64,000 nucleotides of DNA from Halomonas sp. QHL1 (GCF_001882345.1 NZ_MINL01000001.1:3357852-3421851), one strand, 5' to 3'. Positions 16,892 to 29,239 are shown, counted from the stretch's first letter. The notes: generated by a model not told the origin, from the sequence alone. Program-made: numbers and translations.

Positions 16892-17512
16892 TTACGGTGC
16901 TTGACGTTGATAAAGCCGTGCAGTGCTTTCGCCCGCCTGGGTTTCGCGGTGCAATTGCCAGTTGGCGGGCACATTGGGAGCCAGCGACGTCTCGGTTTCG
17001 AGGTAAATCATTGCCTCTTCGCTTAGCAAGCCGCTATTTTCCAGCGCCGAGCAGCAAGGTGCAGCTAATTGCTGATGGAAAGGCGGGTCGAGAAAGACCA
17101 GCGCATAGGGTTTGGCTGGGCGAGCCAGGTAGGCCTGAACATCGTTAACATGCACCGCGCTTGCGGTAATATTGAGCGATGCCAGATTGGTCGACAGCTG
17201 TGCCGCTACCCGTGGGTCGCGTTCGACAAAATCGACCCACGCCGCGCCGCGGGACAGGGCTTCTATGCCCAGCGCGCCGGTACCTGCGAATAGGTCGAGT
17301 ACCTGCTGGCCGTAAAGCTGCTGCCCGAGCCAGTTGAACAGCGTTTCACGTACGCGGTCTGGGGTTGGGCGCAAGCCGGGGCTATCCAGCACCGGCAACT
17401 GACGGCGGCGGAACTCGCCGCCGATAATGCGCAGTTTGCCAGGTTGTTTACCACCCCGCTGAGCAGGTGTGCGGCGGGACGTAGGGGATCGAGGGGGGCG
17501 TTGTCGTGTCAT
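16892..17512 (-). CDS. rsmD: 16S rRNA (guanine-966 N2)-methyltransferase
   Basis: SAM-dependent enzyme that methylates G966 of 16S rRNA in the 30S subunit. The 206 residues show the Rossmann SAM site (VLDLFAGTGALGIEALSRGA), the acidic VDFVERD strand end and the catalytic motif DPPF (VFLDPPFHQQ). The N-terminal GKLRIIGGEFRRRQLPV and LRPTPDRVRETLFNWL are family hallmarks. I chose the ATG at 17512 over a TTG at 17542. It is divergent from ftsY, the same rsmD/ftsYEX arrangement as in E. coli and pseudomonads. Confidence 0.93.
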   Translation of the reverse strand: MTRQRPPRSPTSRRTPAQRGGKQPGKLRIIGGEFRRRQLPVLDSPGLRPTPDRVRETLFNWLGQQLYGQQVLDLFAGTGALGIEALSRGAAWVDFVERDPRVAAQLSTNLASLNITASAVHVNDVQAYLARPAKPYALVFLDPPFHQQLAAPCCSALENSGLLSEEAMIYLETETSLAPNVPANWQLHRETQAGESTARLYQRQAP

Positions 17513-17602
17513 GAAGCGGATTGTAGCGGGCTGTTTATCCAAAGTCTTGGGTTACGGTGTTAGCATAACCCTAATGTTCACTATTTATGTCGGGTAACAC
17601 TC

Positions 17603-18873
<1,271 letters not shown>

Positions 18874-18877
<4 letters not shown>

Positions 18878-19542
18878 TCGCCTTTGAGCATGTGGGAAAA
18901 CGCTACGGCGGACGCTTTGAAGCGCTGGCGCACCTTAACTTTCGGGTTGCCCGGGGCGAAATGGTGTTTCTTACCGGCCACTCCGGGGCAGGGAAAAGCT
19001 CGCTACTACGCTTAGTGATGCGTCTAGAGAAACCTAGCCGTGGGCGCGTCGTCGTAGCAGGGCACGATATCGCCCAGCTGCATGCCAGCCAAGTGCCGTT
19101 CTATCGGCGCCAAATTGGCGTGGTCTTCCAGGATCATCAGTTGCTCTTTGATCGCAGCATTTTTCACAATGTCTCTCTACCTCTGGAGATTCAAGGGGTT
19201 GAACCTCGGGAAGCCGCCCGCCGAGTACGTGCCGCGTTAGATAAAGTGGGGCTGCTGCATCGTGAAAAGGCATTACCCATAGAACTCTCCGGCGGCGAGC
19301 AGCAGCGGGTAGGCATCGCCCGGGCGGTGGTTAATAAGCCCGCGCTACTGCTTGCCGATGAACCGACGGGTAACCTGGATCCCCAGCTCTCGGCGGATAT
19401 CATGGCGCTGTTTGAGGATTTTAATCGGATTGGCACCACGGTGATGATCGCCAGCCACGATTTGGCCCTGATTGCCCGATTGCGCCACCGCATCCTGCGC
19501 TTAAGTGACGGCAGGCTGGTCGCCGATGAGGGGGCGGTATGA
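18874..19542 (+). CDS. ftsE: Cell division ATP-binding protein FtsE
   Basis: ABC-type ATPase that, with FtsX, regulates murein hydrolases (through EnvC-like partners) at the division septum. The 222 residues show Walker A GHSGAGKSS, the signature LSGGEQQRVGIARA, Walker B LLLADEPTGNLD and the switch histidine in MIASHD. It overlaps ftsY upstream and ftsX downstream by 4 bases each (ATGA). Confidence 0.96.
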
Positions 19543-20588
19543 AGTCATCCGCGACGCCCAAGCGCCGTCAGGGGGCGGCATTAAGGACTCCGCGCAAAGC
19601 CGCTGTTAAACCAGCAGTTGAGAAAACCCAAGCGCCACAGCGGGGCGCCAGATCGCAGCAGACGCGTTTTTCCAGTCGCCTACGGGCATGGGGGCGCCAT
19701 CACCGCAGCATGGCGTGGGATAGCTTTCAGCGCTTAGTGCGCTACCCGCTGGGTAATCTCCTGACCATGCTGGCGATCGCTATTGCGCTGGTACTGCCTG
19801 CGGCGCTATGGCTAACCCTGGACAGTGCTCGGTTGCTGGATGCAGAGCTTGATGAGAGCGCCACCCTAACGGTTTACCTGGAGTTGAGTGCCGATGATGC
19901 CCAGTCGCTGCGTATCGAAGAGGCAGTCAACGCGGAGCCGGACGTTCTCGAAACACAGTTGATCAGCGCCGAGCAGGGGATGGCGGAGTTCCAGCAGTCG
20001 CTGGGGCTTGATGATGCCTTGGCAGGGCTGGAGAGTAACCCGCTGCCTATCAGCATGGTGGTACGCCCAGAAAGTGTTGATCCGGTTGCCATGCAGCAAT
20101 TGGCCGCCCGCCTGGAAGCGCTCTCTGGGGTTGATGAGGTGCGCCTTGATCTAGCCTGGGTGGAGCGGCTGCGAAACTTGGCGGAACTAGGCCGACGTGT
20201 GGCGCTGGCGCTGGGTGCGCTGTTTGGTTTAGGCGTGCTGCTGGTGGTCGGTAATACCATTCGCCTCTCGGTGGAGAGTCGCCGCAGGGAAATTGAAGTT
20301 GTGATGCTCATTGGTGCTACGCATGCCTTTGTTAGGCGGCCTTTTCTGTATAGCGGCGCTTGGTACGGTTTTGGCGGTGGGCTGTTGGCGCTGGCTTTGT
20401 TAGGTCTGGGCAATCACTGGCTTTCTCTGCCGGTAGCCGCTCTGGCGGCCAGTTACGGGGCGAGTTTCTCTTTACCCCAACTCGACGTGACAGGCTCTAC
20501 AATTCTGCTATCTTGCAGTACACTACTAGGCTGGTTGGGTGCCTGGCTGGCGGTTACACGTCATCTCTCAAGCATTCGGCCAAGATGA
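19539..20588 (+). CDS. ftsX: Cell division membrane protein FtsX
   Basis: Membrane partner of FtsE, with a periplasmic loop that recruits hydrolase activators. The 349-residue protein has a long basic cytoplasmic tail (residues 1-70, rich in Lys and Arg), TM1 around residues 74-97 (NLLTMLAIAIALVLPAALWL), and a periplasmic domain up to about 225. Three C-terminal helices form the FtsX/MacB-type permease core. The basic tail is longer than in E. coli. It is the last gene of ftsYEX. Confidence 0.93.
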   Translation: MKSSATPKRRQGAALRTPRKAAVKPAVEKTQAPQRGARSQQTRFSSRLRAWGRHHRSMAWDSFQRLVRYPLGNLLTMLAIAIALVLPAALWLTLDSARLLDAELDESATLTVYLELSADDAQSLRIEEAVNAEPDVLETQLISAEQGMAEFQQSLGLDDALAGLESNPLPISMVVRPESVDPVAMQQLAARLEALSGVDEVRLDLAWVERLRNLAELGRRVALALGALFGLGVLLVVGNTIRLSVESRRREIEVVMLIGATHAFVRRPFLYSGAWYGFGGGLLALALLGLGNHWLSLPVAALAASYGASFSLPQLDVTGSTILLSCSTLLGWLGAWLAVTRHLSSIRPR

Positions 20589-20638
20589 TTGATAGATTCT
20601 AGGCAGCTAATGCGATACTGCTGAAATGCTTAACGTGC

Positions 20639-20665
20639 GAACTTTATTTTTGCGTTAAGGTCTTA
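20639..20665 (+). promoter_or_regulatory. Possible sigma-E-type promoter upstream of rpoH
   Basis: GAACTT at 20639-20644 and TCTTA at 20661-20665 are separated by 16 bases, close to the extracytoplasmic-stress consensus (GGAACTT, about 16 bases, TCTGA). In E. coli rpoH has a sigma-E promoter among several. It lies about 107 bases before the rpoH ATG. A match this short needs a mapped transcript start. Confidence 0.45.
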
Positions 20666-20771
20666 GTATGCAGACTTTGTATGACTGAATTATTAGTATC
20701 ACGGTTTGGTAATAGGTTATTGATAACGTGCTACGTCAACCACGATGGGTTACAGGGGAGACCACCTGCAC

Positions 20772-21638
20772 ATGAGCACTAGTCTTCTACCGGTGGGGCA
20801 GCTTTCGCCCGGCGGCGATCTGGGCGGTTACATCCGCGCGGTCAATGGAATTTCGGTATTAACTGCCGATGAAGAACGCGAACTCGCTTATCGCCTTTAT
20901 GATGAAGGCGATTTGGAAGCCGCTCGCCGTTTGGTACTGTCGCATTTGCGCTTTGTGGTGCATATCGCGCGTAGCTATTCGGGCTATGGGTTGCCTCAAG
21001 CGGATTTAATTCAAGAAGGTAACGTTGGCTTGATGAAAGCCGTCAAGCGCTTCGACCCGAACCAGGGCGTTCGTCTGGTCTCTTTTGCCGTGCACTGGAT
21101 AAAAGCGGAAATTCACGAATTTGTACTGCGCAACTGGCGGATCGTTAAAATCGCCACGACCAAAGCCCAGCGTAAGCTTTTCTTTAACCTGCGCAGTGCG
21201 AAGAAGCGCTTGGCGTGGTTGAACAACGACGAAGTGGCCGCCATTGCCAAGGATCTCGACGTAAAGCCTGAGATCGTTCGCGATATGGAAGGGCGCTTGT
21301 CGTCTTACGATGCAGGCTATGATGCCCCGGCAGGCGATGATGAAGAGAGCACCTATCAAGCGCCGATTCACTTCTTAGACGATGCCGCTTCCGACCCTGC
21401 AACGCAGTTGGAAGATAGCAACTTCGAGGAAGACTCGACCCGCCGTTTACAGCTTGCACTCGAAGGGCTTGATGAGCGCTCGCGAGATATTCTCCAGCGC
21501 CGCTGGTTGGCCGATAGCAAAGAGACGCTGCATGATCTGGCCGATGTGTATGGCGTCAGTGCAGAGCGAATCCGCCAGCTTGAAAAGAATGCCATGAAAA
21601 AGCTACGTCAGAAAATGGGCGAGGCGATGGTGGCTTAA
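20772..21638 (+). CDS. rpoH: Heat-shock sigma factor RpoH (sigma-32)
   Basis: Directs RNA polymerase to heat-shock promoters. The 288-residue protein has region 2 ([29 protein letters not shown], then [20 protein letters not shown]), the sigma-32-specific RpoH box (QRKLFFNLR) and region 4 ([27 protein letters not shown]). I chose the ATG at 20772 ([10 protein letters not shown]) with GGGGAG upstream; the open frame reaches 20745. The 183 bases before it may carry several promoters. It is followed by a strong two-way terminator. Confidence 0.95.
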   Translation: MSTSLLPVGQLSPGGDLGGYIRAVNGISVLTADEERELAYRLYDEGDLEAARRLVLSHLRFVVHIARSYSGYGLPQADLIQEGNVGLMKAVKRFDPNQGVRLVSFAVHWIKAEIHEFVLRNWRIVKIATTKAQRKLFFNLRSAKKRLAWLNNDEVAAIAKDLDVKPEIVRDMEGRLSSYDAGYDAPAGDDEESTYQAPIHFLDDAASDPATQLEDSNFEEDSTRRLQLALEGLDERSRDILQRRWLADSKETLHDLADVYGVSAERIRQLEKNAMKKLRQKMGEAMVA

Positions 21639-21675
21639 ACAGCATTGCCAAATCGGTTGTCGCTTTTTTAGCACC

Positions 21676-21713
21676 AAAAAACCGGCCCCTTTAAAAGGGA
21701 GCCGGTTTTTTGT
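21676..21713. terminator. Bidirectional terminator between rpoH and slmA
   Basis: Long stem AAAAAACCGGC / GCCGGTTTTTT with a nested CCCTTT/AAGGG hairpin. A runs on the left and T runs on the right suit termination from both converging genes. Confidence 0.92.
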
Positions 21714-21730
21714 GCCACCTACACGCTAGG

Positions 21731-22339
21731 CTAAGCGGGCTGCACCGCAGCGCGCAGTAATTGCGCAGAAAGTAATGACCACTGATCTTCCCAGTGTTCG
21801 GTGGGCAGGCGCTTAAAGTCGCTACGCACATACTGTGAAATTCGCCCCTCCGCCTGGGCCGCCAGTAAATTGGCAGCAGCAGAGGCGGGAATCGTGGGGC
21901 GCAGGCCTTCGCGCAGCTCGGCTTCACGCAGGATCTGCTTAAGCTGCATTTCCAGGCGTTCAAACAGCTGATTAACCCGCTGACGTAGCCGGGCGGTTTC
22001 GCCAGTAAGCACGTCGCCGCCCATTACCCGCGCCAGTCCAGGATTTTTTTCAGCGAAGCCCAGCAGCAGTGCGAGGATTGTGCCGCAGCGGGTGGTGGCA
22101 TCAGGAACGTCTTCTAAAATACGCGTGATGCGGGCAAAAATACTCTCTTCAATAAAGTCGATCAGCCCCTCAAACATACGCGCTTTGCTGGGGAAGTGGC
22201 GGTAGAGCGCCGCTTCTGAAACGCCGACCTGACGGGCGAGGGCGGCTGTGGTAATGCGCTTGCCGCTATCTTCCTCGAGCATCAATGCCAGGGCTTGGAG
22301 AATCTGCTCGCGGCGGCGAGGTTTTTGATCTTCGCTCAT
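21731..22339 (-). CDS. slmA: Nucleoid occlusion factor SlmA
   Basis: TetR-family DNA-binding protein that blocks FtsZ assembly over the nucleoid. The 202 residues have the N-terminal helix-turn-helix (ITTAALARQVGVSEAALYRHFPSKARMFEGLI). The C-terminal region matches SlmA: EKNPGLARVMGGDVLTGE, then GRISQYVRSDFKRLPTEHW. It lies just upstream of argB in the usual slmA neighbourhood (dut, coaBC, algC, argB, slmA), all on the minus strand, 19 bases after the argB stop. Confidence 0.93.
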   Translation of the reverse strand: MSEDQKPRRREQILQALALMLEEDSGKRITTAALARQVGVSEAALYRHFPSKARMFEGLIDFIEESIFARITRILEDVPDATTRCGTILALLLGFAEKNPGLARVMGGDVLTGETARLRQRVNQLFERLEMQLKQILREAELREGLRPTIPASAAANLLAAQAEGRISQYVRSDFKRLPTEHWEDQWSLLSAQLLRAAVQPA

Positions 22340-22358
22340 AATGTGGCCTCCGTCGCGG

Positions 22359-23279
<921 letters not shown>

Positions 23280-23390
23280 TTATTATGCTGCTAACGTTTA
23301 TGCTGATTGAGTGGTGAGGGTCGCGCTTTCTAGGTGGTCGCGATCCCTTCAGCGCCTAACTAATTAAGAGCTATTTGAAAAGCTATCTGT

Positions 23391-24776
23391 CTAGTCGGGT
23401 AGCTCAATGTCTGGCGCGACGCGCAATAGCGCGTCGTTAAAAACTGCTTTGATGCGTGCTAGCGCGGCCTCGTCTTTGCCTTCAAAGCGCATGACCAGTG
23501 CAGGCGTGGTGTTGGAAGCGCGACACAGCCCCCAGCCATCCTGGTAGTCAACGCGGATACCGTCCAAAGTTGTTTTGATACCTTCGCCGAAGTCGCCCTC
23601 GCGAGCAAGCTTATCCACCAGAGAAAATTTGTTATCGTCGGTAACCGCAATATTAATTTCCGGCGTAGCCACGTCTTGGGGGAAGTGGGCAAAAAACGTA
23701 TCGGCGTCGTCGGCTTGGTTGGCGAAAATCTCCACCAGCCGAGCGGCGGCATAGAGGCCGTCGTCAAAGCCATACCAACGCTCTTTGAAAAAAATGTGCC
23801 CGCTCATCTCTCCGCCAAGCTGAGCGCCGGTTTCCTGCATGCGCGCCTTGATCATCGAGTGTCCGGTACGCCACATTTCCGGTTCGCCGCCGGCCTCGCT
23901 GATGACTCTGACCAGGTTGCCGGTGCACTTAATATCGAAAATAACCTTGGCCCCAGGTTGGCGCGCGAGCATATCGGTGGCAAACACCATGAGCAGGTGG
24001 TCGGGATAAATCAGCTTGCCTGAAGGTGTGACAACGCCCAGGCGGTCGCCATCACCATCGAAGGCAAGGCCAATGTCGGCCCCGGTTTCGCGTACTTTGC
24101 GGATCAGATCCTGGACATTTTCCGGCTTGCCCGGATCAGGGTGGTGATTGGGAAAATTGCCGTCAATCTCCGCAAACAGCGGGATAGTCTCGATACCTAA
24201 TCGTGCCAGCAGCTGTGGGCCGAGTTCCCCGGCAACGCCGTTGCCGCAGTCGACCACGGCTTTTATCGGTCGATTGATCTTAACGTCGCCTAAGATGCGC
24301 GTTAAATAGCGTTCACGAACATCCTGTTGGGTGATACTGCCATGACCACTGTCTAAGTTACCGGACTGGATACGTTCGAAAAGGCCGGTAATCGCGTCGC
24401 CGGAGAGCGTTTCGCCGTTAAGCACAATTTTAAAGCCGTTATAGTCAGGCGGGTTATGGCTACCGGTAACCATCACACCCGATTGGGTGCCATCCAGTAC
24501 ATGGGTGGCGAAGTAGAGCGCCGGGGTGGGCACCATGCCGATGTCTATCACGTCGCGCCCTGCGGCGTTCAGGCCCCGCATCAACGCTGCTTGAAGCCGA
24601 GCGCCTGAAAGGCGACCGTCGCGAGCAACGACCACGCTGGATTCGCCCCGCGCGGCCGCTTCGGAGCCGACAGCACGCCCGATCATTTCGACCGTCTCTT
24701 CAGTGAGCGTGTCGTCAACGATACCGCGAATATCGTAGGCGCGAAAAATCGAAGCGGGTACAGAGTGTGCGTTCAT
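23391..24776 (-). CDS. algC: Phosphomannomutase/phosphoglucomutase
   Basis: Interconverts the 1- and 6-phosphates of mannose and glucose for polysaccharide and LPS precursors. The 461-residue alpha-D-phosphohexomutase has the phosphoserine loop TGSHNPPDYNGFK (S106), the metal-binding DGDGDR (AFDGDGDRLGVV) and the sugar-binding GEMSGHIFF. The phosphate-binding CRASNTTPALVMRFE lies near the end. The length matches the AlgC/PMM-PGM class rather than the shorter ManB or longer Pgm. Confidence 0.93.
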   Translation of the reverse strand: MNAHSVPASIFRAYDIRGIVDDTLTEETVEMIGRAVGSEAAARGESSVVVARDGRLSGARLQAALMRGLNAAGRDVIDIGMVPTPALYFATHVLDGTQSGVMVTGSHNPPDYNGFKIVLNGETLSGDAITGLFERIQSGNLDSGHGSITQQDVRERYLTRILGDVKINRPIKAVVDCGNGVAGELGPQLLARLGIETIPLFAEIDGNFPNHHPDPGKPENVQDLIRKVRETGADIGLAFDGDGDRLGVVTPSGKLIYPDHLLMVFATDMLARQPGAKVIFDIKCTGNLVRVISEAGGEPEMWRTGHSMIKARMQETGAQLGGEMSGHIFFKERWYGFDDGLYAAARLVEIFANQADDADTFFAHFPQDVATPEINIAVTDDNKFSLVDKLAREGDFGEGIKTTLDGIRVDYQDGWGLCRASNTTPALVMRFEGKDEAALARIKAVFNDALLRVAPDIELPD

Positions 24777-24838
24777 AGGGCTTCCCAGCTAAACAGACGT
24801 TTCCTTAAAAAGGCTTCCTAAGCAGGCGTGACTATTCG

Positions 24839-25297
24839 CTACTGACTGCCCGTACTACCAAATCCGCCGCTGCCCCGGGACGAGTCTTCAAAAGCGTCCA
24901 CCAAGGAGAGTTCGGCTTGCACGACAGGCACAAGCACGTACTGGGCCAGTCGATCGAAAGGGTTTAGCGTAAACGTACTTTGACCACGGTTCCAGACCGA
25001 AATCATTAGTTCGCCCTGGTAATCTGAGTCGATTAAACCCACTAAATTGCCCAGTACGATGCCATGTTTATGCCCCAAACCTGAGCGTGGCAGGATCATG
25101 CCCGCCAAACCCGGATCTTCAATATAGATGGCAATGCCGGTGCGTACGAGCTGACAATCGCCGGGTGCTAATATTAACGGCTCATCCAACAGGGCGCGCA
25201 GATCCATTCCCGCCGAGCCCGCTGTCGCGTAGGCAGGGAGGTAGTCGTGCAAACGCTCATCTAATACTTTGCACTGTAGGCGGGGGCGGGCACTCAT
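24839..25297 (-). CDS. dut: Deoxyuridine triphosphatase
   Basis: Hydrolyses dUTP to dUMP and pyrophosphate, keeping uracil out of DNA and feeding thymidylate synthesis. All five trimeric dUTPase motifs are visible in the 152 residues: [36 protein letters not shown] and the C-terminal [10 protein letters not shown] that closes over the substrate. Its ATG overlaps the coaBC stop by 4 bases (ATGA), the common coaBC-dut coupling. Confidence 0.96.
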   Translation of the reverse strand: MSARPRLQCKVLDERLHDYLPAYATAGSAGMDLRALLDEPLILAPGDCQLVRTGIAIYIEDPGLAGMILPRSGLGHKHGIVLGNLVGLIDSDYQGELMISVWNRGQSTFTLNPFDRLAQYVLVPVVQAELSLVDAFEDSSRGSGGFGSTGSQ

Positions 25298-26589
25298 TGA
25301 GACTCTCCAGATGTTTTCGTAGGGGCTGTTGTGGGTAGCAGGGCGAGCGCTTGACGGATAATGGTGGTGGCCAGCTGGGTCTTAGGCTGCGCTGCTTCTG
25401 AACGGCTCTCGACGCCTTTAGGGGTGCGCCAGAGTAACCAGGCGGCGTTCTGGTCGCTGCCAAAGCCCAAACCCGCCTGGGAGACGTCGTTGGCGACGAT
25501 CATATCCAGTCCTTTGCGCTGTAATTTATCCCGTGCGTAGCGCTCAACCTCCTGGGTTTCGGCGGCAAAGCCGATCACCAGCGGGCGCTGTTTGGCGGGT
25601 AGTGCCGCGACGCTGGCGATAATATCGGGATTTTTAACCAGCGTCAGGGTGAGTGTGTCGCTATCGTCCTGCTTTTTGAGCTTATGCTCGGCAGGGGACG
25701 CCGCGCGATAGTCCGCGACGGCCGCGCAGCCGATAAACAGCGCCGCCTGGGGCGCTAGCCGCTGAGCTTCAGTGTGCATCTGCTCGGCTGACTCAACGTC
25801 AATCCTCGTCACGCCCTGGGGGGTGGGTAGGTTAATCGGCCCGCTGATCAGCGTCACCCTGGCGCCTTCAGCTACCGCGGCTGTGGCCAGGGCAAAGCCC
25901 ATTTTTCCCGAGCTGTGATTGGAGAGGTAGCGTACGGGATCCAGCGGCTCCCGGGTGGGGCCAGCGGTAATCACAATATGCGGTGCATGTGAGTAAGGTG
26001 CTGTGGTGAGAGGCGCTGCAAACAGCGCCGTTACCGCGCCAAAAATCTCTTCAGGCTCGCTCATGCGGCCTGGCCCCACATCGCCACAGGCTTGATCACC
26101 GGCGGCGGGGCCTATGGGCTGCCAGCCGTCATGCTCCAGCTGCACTACGTTGCGCTGGGTGGCAGGGTGGCGCCACATCGCCTGGTTCATCGCCGGGGCA
26201 ATTAGTTTGGGCGCTTCAGAGGCCAGGCAGAGCGTGGTGAGCAGGTCGTCGGCCATACCGTGCACCAAGCGAGCGATAAGGTCCGCAGTCGCCGGAGCGA
26301 TCAGTACGACATCCGCCCAGCGGGCCAGCTCAATATGACCCATGCCCGCCTCGGCCTCGGGATCGAGTAACGAGGTGCGCACAGGCTCACCGGAGAGCGC
26401 TTGTAGCGTGAGTGGGGTAATAAAGGCTTGGGCTCCGTCGGTCATCACCACGCGCACCTCGCAGCCGACCTGCTTGAGCAGGCGCACAATCAGCGCGCTT
26501 TTGTAAGCTGCGATACCCGCACTGACGCCGAGCAGTATGCGTTTGCCTGCGAGCGTCGAAGCGCTTGTCGAGTTAACAGCAGAGGCCAT
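25294..26589 (-). CDS. coaBC: Bifunctional phosphopantothenoylcysteine synthetase/decarboxylase
   Basis: Makes 4'-phosphopantetheine for coenzyme A in two steps. The 431-residue protein has an N-terminal flavin-binding CoaC domain ([11 protein letters not shown], the PAMNQAMW motif and the reactive cysteine in [10 protein letters not shown]). A C-terminal CoaB domain follows from about residue 200 ([26 protein letters not shown], and later ANDVSQAG). The frame runs back to 26670, but the ATG at 26589 (MASAVNST) starts close to the conserved [11 protein letters not shown]. Divergent from radC with 174 bases between them. Confidence 0.95.
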   Translation of the reverse strand: MASAVNSTSASTLAGKRILLGVSAGIAAYKSALIVRLLKQVGCEVRVVMTDGAQAFITPLTLQALSGEPVRTSLLDPEAEAGMGHIELARWADVVLIAPATADLIARLVHGMADDLLTTLCLASEAPKLIAPAMNQAMWRHPATQRNVVQLEHDGWQPIGPAAGDQACGDVGPGRMSEPEEIFGAVTALFAAPLTTAPYSHAPHIVITAGPTREPLDPVRYLSNHSSGKMGFALATAAVAEGARVTLISGPINLPTPQGVTRIDVESAEQMHTEAQRLAPQAALFIGCAAVADYRAASPAEHKLKKQDDSDTLTLTLVKNPDIIASVAALPAKQRPLVIGFAAETQEVERYARDKLQRKGLDMIVANDVSQAGLGFGSDQNAAWLLWRTPKGVESRSEAAQPKTQLATTIIRQALALLPTTAPTKTSGESQ

Positions 26590-26763
26590 GGTCAGTGATC
26601 CATATCCGCGTTCGTAAGGAGGCTTACCATACCATTGGCACCAACAATTTGGCATATTGAGCACAAACAAGGTTAAGCTAGGTTTAATGAGCTTATTGCT
26701 GTAAAGCTAAGTGCGTTGAGGCTGGCTTTAAGCGACAAAGATGGGCAGCGCGGGTGAGGTGCG

Positions 26764-27438
26764 ATGGGAATCAATCACTGGCCGGAAGGTGAGCGGCCCC
26801 GGGAAAAGCTATTAAATACTGGAGCACAGGCGCTTTCAGACGCTGAGTTGCTGGCAATTTTTTTGCGTGTTGGCGTGCAGGGGCGCTCGGCGGTCGATTT
26901 AGCGCGTGATTTACTCACTAGTTTCGGTGGTTTGCGTCAACTGCTTGAGGCCGATCAAGAAAGCTTCTGCACTGCTCGTGGGTTAGGTAGCGCCAAGTAC
27001 GCACAGCTCCAGGCGACGCTTGAGCTATCGCGCCGCCATTTAGCCAGCCAGTTGGCGCGAGGCAATGCGCTGACATCGCCTGCATTGGTACGCCACTATC
27101 TGAGTTCGCAGCTGCGTCATTTAGGGCATGAAGAGTTTGCGGTACTTTTTTTGGATACCCAGCACCGAATTATTCGCTATGAATCGCTGTTTCGCGGTAC
27201 CCTAGACAGCGCATCTGTTTACCCCCGCGAAGTTGCCAAGCGCGCGTTAGAGCTTAGCGCTGGCGCTGTTATCCTGGCGCATAACCACCCTTCTGGTGTG
27301 GCAGAGCCAAGCGATGCTGATCGACGTATCACGGAACGCCTAAAAGACGCGCTGGCACTTTTTGACTTGCGCGTGCTGGATCATTTCGTGGTGGGGGACG
27401 GAGAAGTGATCTCTTTTGCCGAGCGCGGCTGGCTATAA
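26764..27438 (+). CDS. radC: RadC-family JAB-domain protein
   Basis: A 224-residue protein with an N-terminal helix-hairpin-helix-like region ([22 protein letters not shown]) and a C-terminal JAB/MPN metalloprotease-like domain holding the zinc motif HNHPSG...D ([18 protein letters not shown]). The family was named for a DNA repair locus, but its real function is unsettled. It is divergent from coaBC and followed by the ribosomal protein pair rpmB-rpmG, the same order as in E. coli. Confidence 0.92.
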   Translation: MGINHWPEGERPREKLLNTGAQALSDAELLAIFLRVGVQGRSAVDLARDLLTSFGGLRQLLEADQESFCTARGLGSAKYAQLQATLELSRRHLASQLARGNALTSPALVRHYLSSQLRHLGHEEFAVLFLDTQHRIIRYESLFRGTLDSASVYPREVAKRALELSAGAVILAHNHPSGVAEPSDADRRITERLKDALALFDLRVLDHFVVGDGEVISFAERGWL

Positions 27439-27525
27439 GCAGCGTCAGTATGCAGTGCTCCATGCAATGTTGACTAAGTAGAATGAGCAAAAAAGTGCTT
27501 TTTCAGCCTTTTTTGTGGGTTTTGC

Positions 27526-27554
27526 TTGCTGTAAGTCGGGTGCTCTGGTATAAA
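27526..27554 (+). promoter_or_regulatory. Probable sigma-70 promoter of rpmB-rpmG
   Basis: TTGCTG (27526-27531), 17 bases, TATAAA (27549-27554). This would give a leader of about 135 bases before the rpmB ATG. Position between radC and the ribosomal protein genes fits. Confidence 0.6.
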
Positions 27555-27696
27555 GTGCCACCTTTAAACTTGGGTTGAATAACGGATTTGGATAAAGCTT
27601 GGCGGTTAACGGCGTCGACACCTTCCCTGCTCCGGTTTGCCCGACAGTTTTGAACACTCAGGTTATTATATCCTGGCCAAGCAGTTGGAGGCTCTA

Positions 27697-27933
27697 ATGT
27701 CCAAAGTATGTCAGGTTACCGGCAAGCGTCCGGTAACTGGAAATAACGTTTCACACTCAATGCGTAAGACACGTCGTCGTTTCTTGCCGAACCTGCATAC
27801 CCATCGTTTTTGGGTTGAGTCTGAAAACCGCTTCGTCAAGCTGCGCGTTTCTACTAAAGGAATGCGCATTATTGATAAAAACGGTATCGACGCAGTGTTG
27901 GTTGATATTCGTAAGCGCGGCGACGCTATCTAA
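27697..27933 (+). CDS. rpmB: 50S ribosomal protein L28
   Basis: Component of the large ribosomal subunit, 78 residues. It starts [21 protein letters not shown], essentially the E. coli L28 N-terminus, and contains [17 protein letters not shown]. Only one cysteine is present, so this is the zinc-free form. The ATG at 27697 follows TTGGAGG; upstream in-frame codons are not part of the gene. rpmG follows after 39 bases. Confidence 0.97.
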   Translation: MSKVCQVTGKRPVTGNNVSHSMRKTRRRFLPNLHTHRFWVESENRFVKLRVSTKGMRIIDKNGIDAVLVDIRKRGDAI

Positions 27934-27972
27934 GCCAGCGTTTCGGACCAAGCATTTTGGAAGGATTAAACC

Positions 27973-28128
27973 ATGCGCGATAAAATCAAGCTGGTGTCTA
28001 GTGCCGGTACAGGTCACTTCTACACCACTGATAAGAACAAGCGGAACACTCCGGATAAATTCGAATTCAAAAAATTCGACCCGGTCATCCGTAAGCACGT
28101 GATCTACAAGGAAGCCAAGATCAAGTAA
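27973..28128 (+). CDS. rpmG: 50S ribosomal protein L33
   Basis: Large-subunit protein of 51 residues, beginning [19 protein letters not shown] and ending [10 protein letters not shown]. It has no cysteines, so it is the zinc-independent L33 type. AAGGA lies 8 bases before the ATG at 27973. Second gene of rpmB-rpmG, with a terminator about 50 bases downstream. Confidence 0.97.
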   Translation: MRDKIKLVSSAGTGHFYTTDKNKRNTPDKFEFKKFDPVIRKHVIYKEAKIK

Positions 28129-28176
28129 TCGCTTTTGCGATGTTGATCGGCTTCCACTGCAGGCGAGCGCCTGTTC

Positions 28177-28203
28177 AAAAACCCGGCCTCAAGCCGGGTT
28201 TTT
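28177..28203 (+). terminator. Terminator after rpmG
   Basis: Stem AAAACCCGGC / GCCGGGTTTT with a CTCAA loop and a T run. It separates rpmB-rpmG from mutM. Confidence 0.92.
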
Positions 28204-28285
28204 GCATGCATGTCTTTCGTGTATCGCATGCTTTGCTAAACCACCTTCACTAGGCTGTCACTACAGGCCGGTACGATGTCTCAAT

Positions 28286-29128
28286 ATGCCCGAACTTCCT
28301 GAAGTTGAAACCACCCGACGCGGGATTGCTCCCTATATTGAAGGTCAGGAAGTCACCGAAGTGCTGGTGCGTCAGCCGCGGCTGCGTGTGCCCGTGCCCG
28401 ATGACCTGGCTGAGCGGTTGGTGGGCGCGCGCATTGGGGTGTTGATGCGGCGGGCAAAATACCTGCAGATTCCTATTCAGGCGGGTGGCGCGCTTGAGGG
28501 TGACGCTAGCGCGACGCTGCTATGGCACTTGGGTATGTCGGGCAGTCTACGGATTGCCCGGGTGGGGGATTTGCCCAAAAAGCATGACCACGTGGACGTA
28601 GTGACTGCCAGCGGCTATGTGCTGCGCTATCACGATCCCCGACGGTTTGGCTTTGTGGATTGGCAGGCCGCAGACGCAGCGCAGGATAAACGGCTTGCTC
28701 ACCTGGGCCCAGAGCCGCTGTCTGATGCATTTAACGGCAAATGGCTCTATGCGCTCTCGCGTAACAAGCGCGTGGCGGTAAAGCCGTTTCTGATGGATAA
28801 CCAGGTGGTTGTCGGTGCCGGGAATATCTACGCGGCAGAAGCGCTATTTATGGCCGGTATTGATCCGCGCCGTGCGGCGGGGAGAGTTTCCCGTGCTCGC
28901 TACGACGCTTTGGCTCTGGCCGTGAAAGAGGTGCTGGCGGCGGCGATTACCCAGGGCGGCACCACGCTGCGGGATTTTGTCAGTGGCCAGGGCGAGCCCG
29001 GTTACTTCGCCCAGCGCCTGAATGTTTATGGCCGCCACGGCCAGCCCTGCTTGCGCTGTGGCACGGAGCTTCGCCGCATTACGCTAGGTCAGCGAGCCAG
29101 CGTTTTTTGCCCCGGTTGCCAGCGCTAA
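28286..29128 (+). CDS. mutM: Formamidopyrimidine-DNA glycosylase
   Basis: Base-excision repair enzyme that removes 8-oxoguanine and cleaves the abasic site. The mature N-terminus [12 protein letters not shown] supplies the catalytic proline (P2) and glutamate (E3), so the ATG at 28286 is certain although the frame extends to 28202. The 280 residues include the helix-two-turn-helix ([18 protein letters not shown]) and the C-terminal zinc finger ([11 protein letters not shown] ... CPGCQR). Confidence 0.96.
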   Translation: MPELPEVETTRRGIAPYIEGQEVTEVLVRQPRLRVPVPDDLAERLVGARIGVLMRRAKYLQIPIQAGGALEGDASATLLWHLGMSGSLRIARVGDLPKKHDHVDVVTASGYVLRYHDPRRFGFVDWQAADAAQDKRLAHLGPEPLSDAFNGKWLYALSRNKRVAVKPFLMDNQVVVGAGNIYAAEALFMAGIDPRRAAGRVSRARYDALALAVKEVLAAAITQGGTTLRDFVSGQGEPGYFAQRLNVYGRHGQPCLRCGTELRRITLGQRASVFCPGCQR

Positions 29129-29194
29129 TGCCTACTTATAAGTGCTACTGTCTTATTTAAGTATCGCTTTGCCTCATCTTTTTGCCTTGTCTGA

Positions 29195-29221
29195 GTTTTT
29201 AAGACACAGGTTCTTAAGACA
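29195..29221. repeat. Paired AAGACA repeat, copy 2
   Basis: GTTTTTAAGACA (29195-29206), CAG spacer, GTTCTTAAGACA (29210-29221). The same first 12-mer and paired spacing occur at 13363-13387. A TTGTCT at about 29187 can pair with the last AGACAA, so a hairpin is possible. It ends 18 bases before the next start codon. Confidence 0.7.
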
Positions 29222-29239
29222 AAATTTTTGGAGATTGCT

